NCBI RefSeq assembly: GCF_001421965.1
Contig: NZ_LMLP01000020.1
Coordinates: 230,915-294,914, forward strand
DNA length: 64,000 nucleotides
DNA from: Sphingomonas sp. Leaf67
GTDB taxonomy: Bacteria; Pseudomonadota; Alphaproteobacteria; Sphingomonadales; Sphingomonadaceae
Reading direction: 5' to 3'
The first letter of the stretch is position 1; every line of letters begins with the position of its first letter. The notes below the pieces were generated by a model. The model saw only the letters and a list, made by a program, of their open reading frames with translations, was not told where the DNA came from and made no database searches. The translations under genes and the position numbers were made by a program. This document shows positions 61,401 through 64,000 of the stretch, one piece after another.

Positions 61401-64000
61401 AAAGACATCGCCGTCGAGCGTGCCGTAATTCTCGATACGGTCGTCGCCTGCGCCCGTGTCGATCGATCCGATGATCGTGCCGGTGTTGATGATCCGGTCA
61501 TTGGTGCCAAAGGACTGGATCGCGCCGGCCAACGTTTCACCGTTCGCCGTGAAGCTCGCACCGCCGTGGATCGTACCGGCGTTGGTCAGGTCCAGCGTAC
61601 CCAGCGCGCCTATGGCGGTCGACAATATTCCCGTCGCTTCGATCCTGCCGGTCGCGCTGTTGTTCAGCGTGATGGAATGCGCTGCGCCGGTCGGCGCCGT
61701 CAGCATCGTCAGCGCCGTGGCAATGCTGGTATAGGTTTCGGTCCGTTGTTCGACCTGTCCGGTCGATGGGTCATAGCTCCAATAGGTGTAGGTAACATCC
61801 TCACCACCGGCATTCGCACGGATCGTGCCGCTGTTGGTCACGGTGATCTGCCGCATGCCGGCGCTTGGCTCGTCGGACCAGTAGAACCCGCGCGCCTCCA
61901 GATAAGCTGCGGTCGCGCCCTTGCCCGTCGTCTCGATCGTGCCGCGATTGTCGAGCGTCATCGACGATACGCCGTCGGCCGTATCGACCATCGTCATCTC
62001 GATCGCGTTGCGACCGCTGGTGATCGTGCCACGGTTGGCCAGCGATGCCGTCAGCGGCGCGGGAGCGATCACGTTGGTGAAGTTCTGCACCGATACGCCG
62101 AGCTTGCCGGTGATCGATCCGTCGTTCGCTGCGGTCACCGCACTGTCCGACCCCAGCGAGACGGCGAGATTGCCTGCGCCGATGTCGATCGTGCCGGCGT
62201 TCGCGAAGTCGACCGCGCCGGCCTGTTGGATCCGTACCGCCGACCCTTGCGAATCCTGGGTCGTCACGATGCCGGTGGCGGCATTGACGAAGCGTCCGAC
62301 GCGACCATCGAAGCCGCCGTTCATCCGACCCTGGTTGGTGAACGAGGCGAGCAGGGCCGGAACCACCATCATCCCGTTCTCCCACCGATCGGTATCGGTG
62401 GTCACCATGCCGTCGATCGTCGCGGTGTTGATGATATTGCCGGTTCCCGACAGTTTCAGGGTGTTCGCGACGGTTGCCGCAGCGGCGATAGTCACCTGCG
62501 TATCCGGTCCGGTGGCACGCACGCCTTCGACACCGAAACCGGTCGGCAGGTCCCGGCCCAGCGTCACCGTGCCGTTGGTGGAACGGGCATGGATATAGGT
62601 GTTGGTACCGCCGCCGGCATCGATCGTGCCGCTGACGCCGGTCACGTCGTCATAGACGATCAGCGTGTCGTCGCCGTCGCCGAACCGCAGGTCGCCGGCG
62701 ATCGTGCCACCCAACCCGTCATATATCGCGTTGCCATAGGATCGGTTGTTGTAGTTATAGCTGCTGTAGCCGAGATCGACGGTGCCGATGATGGTACCGG
62801 CATTGACCAGCGTCCCGCCGCTGACCCGGATCGCGGTACCGTCGCCGGTGATCGTGGCGCCGGCGCGATTGGTGATCATGGCCTGCGGATTATATTGGCC
62901 ACCCCCGATCGCGACGTCGTTCGTGCTGGTGATGCGGCCGGCATTGTCGATCGTCATCGATGACGAACTGCCAACCGCGTTTCCGGCAACCTCGATCGAG
63001 CCGAAATTGGTGAGGTCGAGGCCACTCCAGGAAAAGATGCCGTCCGATACGCGACCACCAGCGATCTGGCTGATCGTGCCGTTGTTGGTGATCTTCAAGG
63101 CTTCCGAGATGCCGGTCGCGCCATCGAGCGAAATCGTCCCGTCGTTGACGACGGTTCCCTGGCTGGAGGCGTAGATACCGATCGCAGCCTGCTGCCTGTC
63201 TCCACCGCGCACGAGGATCGTGCCGGCGTTCGTGAAGCTATGCTCGCGTCCGGTCTGCACCGCGGCGAAGGCAAGACCGTCGCTGCCACTCGATCTGTCG
63301 AGGGTGATGGTTCCGCGGCTGATGATGGCGAGACCGGTCTGATCGCTCCGGGTCTCGCCGGGTGCCGTCAGGACCTCCGACACCGAAATGGCCGACCGGG
63401 TGGTGGCGACGATGTCGCCGGTGACGTCGACGCTGCCCTTGCCCGCCACGATCAAAGGCGTACCGACGCTGGTCAGCGTCAGCTTGGCGCCATCGTACAG
63501 GTCATAGCCGATCTCGGCGAAACCCGGACGCGCCGTTGCCGAGGTGGTCGTGTCGGCAGTGACGCGATAGCGCAGCAGCGCGTTCGTCGCGGTGACCGTC
63601 CCGTTGATGCCGGCAAAGCCGCTGCTGCCCGCATCGCCCAAGGAGGTCACGAGCGTCTCGTTACGGCCCAGCGTCAGGTTCCCGTTCAGCACGCCGCCCG
63701 GCAACGCGAAATAGCGGTTGCTGCCATAGCTGTATTCCTGGCCGACACCACCGAACGAGACGTTGCCGTCGATCGTCCCCGCGTTGGCGACGGTTGCATT
63801 GAACAGGCCGATACCGGACGTCGACGGACGGACATCGCCGACGACCCGACCTCCGGCACCATTGAACAGGATACCGTAATAGCCGAGGTCGACCGCCAGC
63901 GCTGGCGACGTGATCAGGCCCGTGTTGGTAAGGTTGCTGGAGAGCTGGACCCCGGCGATCGCGCCTTCGATGGTACCGCTGTTGGTCCAGTTCATCCCCG
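58485..64000 (-). CDS. Large type V autotransporter, 5' end beyond the window
   Basis: At least 1836 residues. The C-terminal 280 residues form the autotransporter beta-barrel (TIGQWHTLQGDAAQGSNTAR, SYGFLGGVGYGDRSWMIGAF, and the terminal Phe in STGVRLRF). The passenger is a long beta-solenoid with NAGTI-type turns (TNSGTIEGAIAG, ITNNGTISQIAGG, VNAGTIIG). Between about 60.0 and 61.5 kb it carries clusters of GxGxD-like turns (TGAGDDRIENYG, LGAGDDTFLHRV, VDGGAGTDSLII) as in RTX proteins. An autochaperone-like segment (TLSPGASPGVMTVNGNVTLA) precedes the barrel. It probably acts as an adhesin or surface layer. The N-terminal signal is outside the window. Confidence 0.9.
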   Translation of the reverse strand, partial: GMNWTNSGTIEGAIAGVQLSSNLTNTGLITSPALAVDLGYYGILFNGAGGRVVGDVRPSTSGIGLFNATVANAGTIDGNVSFGGVGQEYSYGSNRYFALPGGVLNGNLTLGRNETLVTSLGDAGSSGFAGINGTVTATNALLRYRVTADTTTSATARPGFAEIGYDLYDGAKLTLTSVGTPLIVAGKGSVDVTGDIVATTRSAISVSEVLTAPGETRSDQTGLAIISRGTITLDRSSGSDGLAFAAVQTGREHSFTNAGTILVRGGDRQQAAIGIYASSQGTVVNDGTISLDGATGISEALKITNNGTISQIAGGRVSDGIFSWSGLDLTNFGSIEVAGNAVGSSSSMTIDNAGRITSTNDVAIGGGQYNPQAMITNRAGATITGDGTAIRVSGGTLVNAGTIIGTVDLGYSSYNYNNRSYGNAIYDGLGGTIAGDLRFGDGDDTLIVYDDVTGVSGTIDAGGGTNTYIHARSTNGTVTLGRDLPTGFGVEGVRATGPDTQVTIAAAATVANTLKLSGTGNIINTATIDGMVTTDTDRWENGMMVVPALLASFTNQGRMNGGFDGRVGRFVNAATGIVTTQDSQGSAVRIQQAGAVDFANAGTIDIGAGNLAVSLGSDSAVTAANDGSITGKLGVSVQNFTNVIAPAPLTASLANRGTITSGRNAIEMTMVDTADGVSSMTLDNRGTIETTGKGATAAYLEARGFYWSDEPSAGMRQITVTNSGTIRANAGGEDVTYTYWSYDPSTGQVEQRTETYTSIATALTMLTAPTGAAHSITLNNSATGRIEATGILSTAIGALGTLDLTNAGTIHGGASFTANGETLAGAIQSFGTNDRIINTGTIIGSIDTGAGDDRIENYGTLDGDVFLGAGDDTFLHRVSAILSGTVDGGAGTDSLIIDAAGGGTVRGDQFVNFERFSQTGSGAVNYVGAFQATTLDVSGGTLNVGVGETLSSIGPVTITGSDAGETVDNAGTITGSVALGAGDDIFVDRAGSSVAGGVDGGAGVDLYRVVLSGNRNGIGTRSGFEQLAVTGNGTLALTLDQSFDSVALAGTGLALALNGNSVGTVTGSDAAEMLSVDGDIGRAALGGGNDMLVLGTAVANGTYTGGAGSDTLRFSTNAPVTLTGSASGFETIALTGTALTIDGTLGAAGDLTTLGDGAQTVALANGGTINGTLDLGAGNDSFSLAPNAKLNGTVAGGAGDDLATVALAGPRTLDAATLTGFETLASTGTGTLTLTGAQSYGQVVAATDLTVVSGASLTAGTVRFAGGNERLTIAGGFAGAVDGGAGSDTIAVSGGSANAPVAFTNVSNVETFGMTGGYATVSGNAALGNAALTGGRLVGLANSTIAAGRIDVGTGATFGSAGTVNGNVNVAGTLSPGASPGVMTVNGNVTLASGSLSVFELTPTVSDKLVVNGALSIASGATLQIVPVGTLRAGTSYDLITASGGITGGFTTINKPSNLFGVIVQRSDRIQLLGQFLTDPRFSPQVARSIAYANATLAVQPATSTLFDSLPALVDTSGASNARGFAQLTPEAYASATQLGVDHALSLTQVARGNAFATDRQDAGAFTFAQTIGQWHTLQGDAAQGSNTARAQSYGFLGGVGYGDRSWMIGAFAGYLNGRQQIGALGARTRADGVVAGVHGRYGADSGWGFSALLLYDSGTADTVRALPTGRDGIGSYALHSWASDVAASYDIDVGDGWSLRPRVGVTYIRTSREAVRETGSSPFALTVAGNRHVSGFADTGVTLARSDASDAPFRPFVSLGARYQLEGQRATALAGYAGNGPGLVAVGAGRTELVGTAAGGVAYRLPSGLDIFASASAQTGRDDHQETISTGVRLRF

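Noticed and set aside
60285..62963. 892-codon plus-strand frame opposite the autotransporter
   Set aside because: It is the antisense shadow of a repeat-rich gene. The minus-strand frame shows the solenoid repeats and the beta-barrel.

Overview
The window looks like a high-GC alphaproteobacterium of the Sphingomonadaceae type. The grounds are overall codon use, the RepA family with its iterons, the TraA/TraC/TraD/TraG mobilisation set, and many GC-rich palindromic repeats. No rRNA or tRNA gene was found. A RepA gene with iterons, a relaxase with an oriT-like site and a ParA partition operon fit a megaplasmid, a chromid, or a chromosome carrying a decayed integrated plasmid. The sequence alone does not decide between these.

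Region 1 (1-26.2 kb) is an exopolysaccharide or surface-glycan locus. On the minus strand, rfbC-rfbB-rfbD-rfbA make dTDP-L-rhamnose. Divergently on the plus strand lie an initiating polyprenyl-phosphate sugar-phosphate transferase, a WxcM/FdtD-like ketoisomerase fusion and a DegT aminotransferase (together a dTDP-3-amino-3,6-dideoxyhexose branch), a Wzx flippase, a decayed acyltransferase, three glycosyltransferase genes (one a GT2-GT4 fusion), an EpsG-like polymerase and a Tat-exported beta-helix protein. A minus-strand operon of six genes (GNAT, carrier protein, SDR, MBL hydrolase, KAS III, AMP-ligase) forms a small acyl-synthesis module inside the locus. It is followed on the plus strand by an O-antigen ligase/polymerase, Wza, a Wzc tyrosine kinase and two accessory proteins.

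Region 2 (26.2-43 kb) is plasmid-like. It holds RepA with phased iterons, a winged-helix protein, a membrane-anchored malate:quinone oxidoreductase, a SulP transporter, a repeat protein, and a decayed mobilisation module. In that module traA, traC and traD are intact, traG is broken and truncated, an oriT-like site lies between the divergent arms, and the ghosts of a response regulator and a GAF protein lie inside it. An ectopic iteron copy sits inside traA.

Region 3 (43-64 kb) carries PoxB with a FUSC protein, a ParA/ribbon-helix-helix partition pair set among palindromic repeats, a BrnT/BrnA toxin-antitoxin pair, a GFA protein and a methyltransferase. A sensor kinase and a degenerate NtrC-like regulator lie divergent from a MacAB-type ABC exporter that has a DUF2807 protein inserted. 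The window ends in a very large autotransporter that runs off the right edge.

Two dispersed repeat families run through the window: TGTCGACA-based palindromes placed at gene borders, and REP-like hairpins (GGCGAAGGCCGG or CGCCTGCGCGGG cores). The most interesting targets for follow-up are the acyl module embedded in the glycan locus, the RepA iteron array with its stray copy in the relaxase gene, and the repeat-flanked partition operon.
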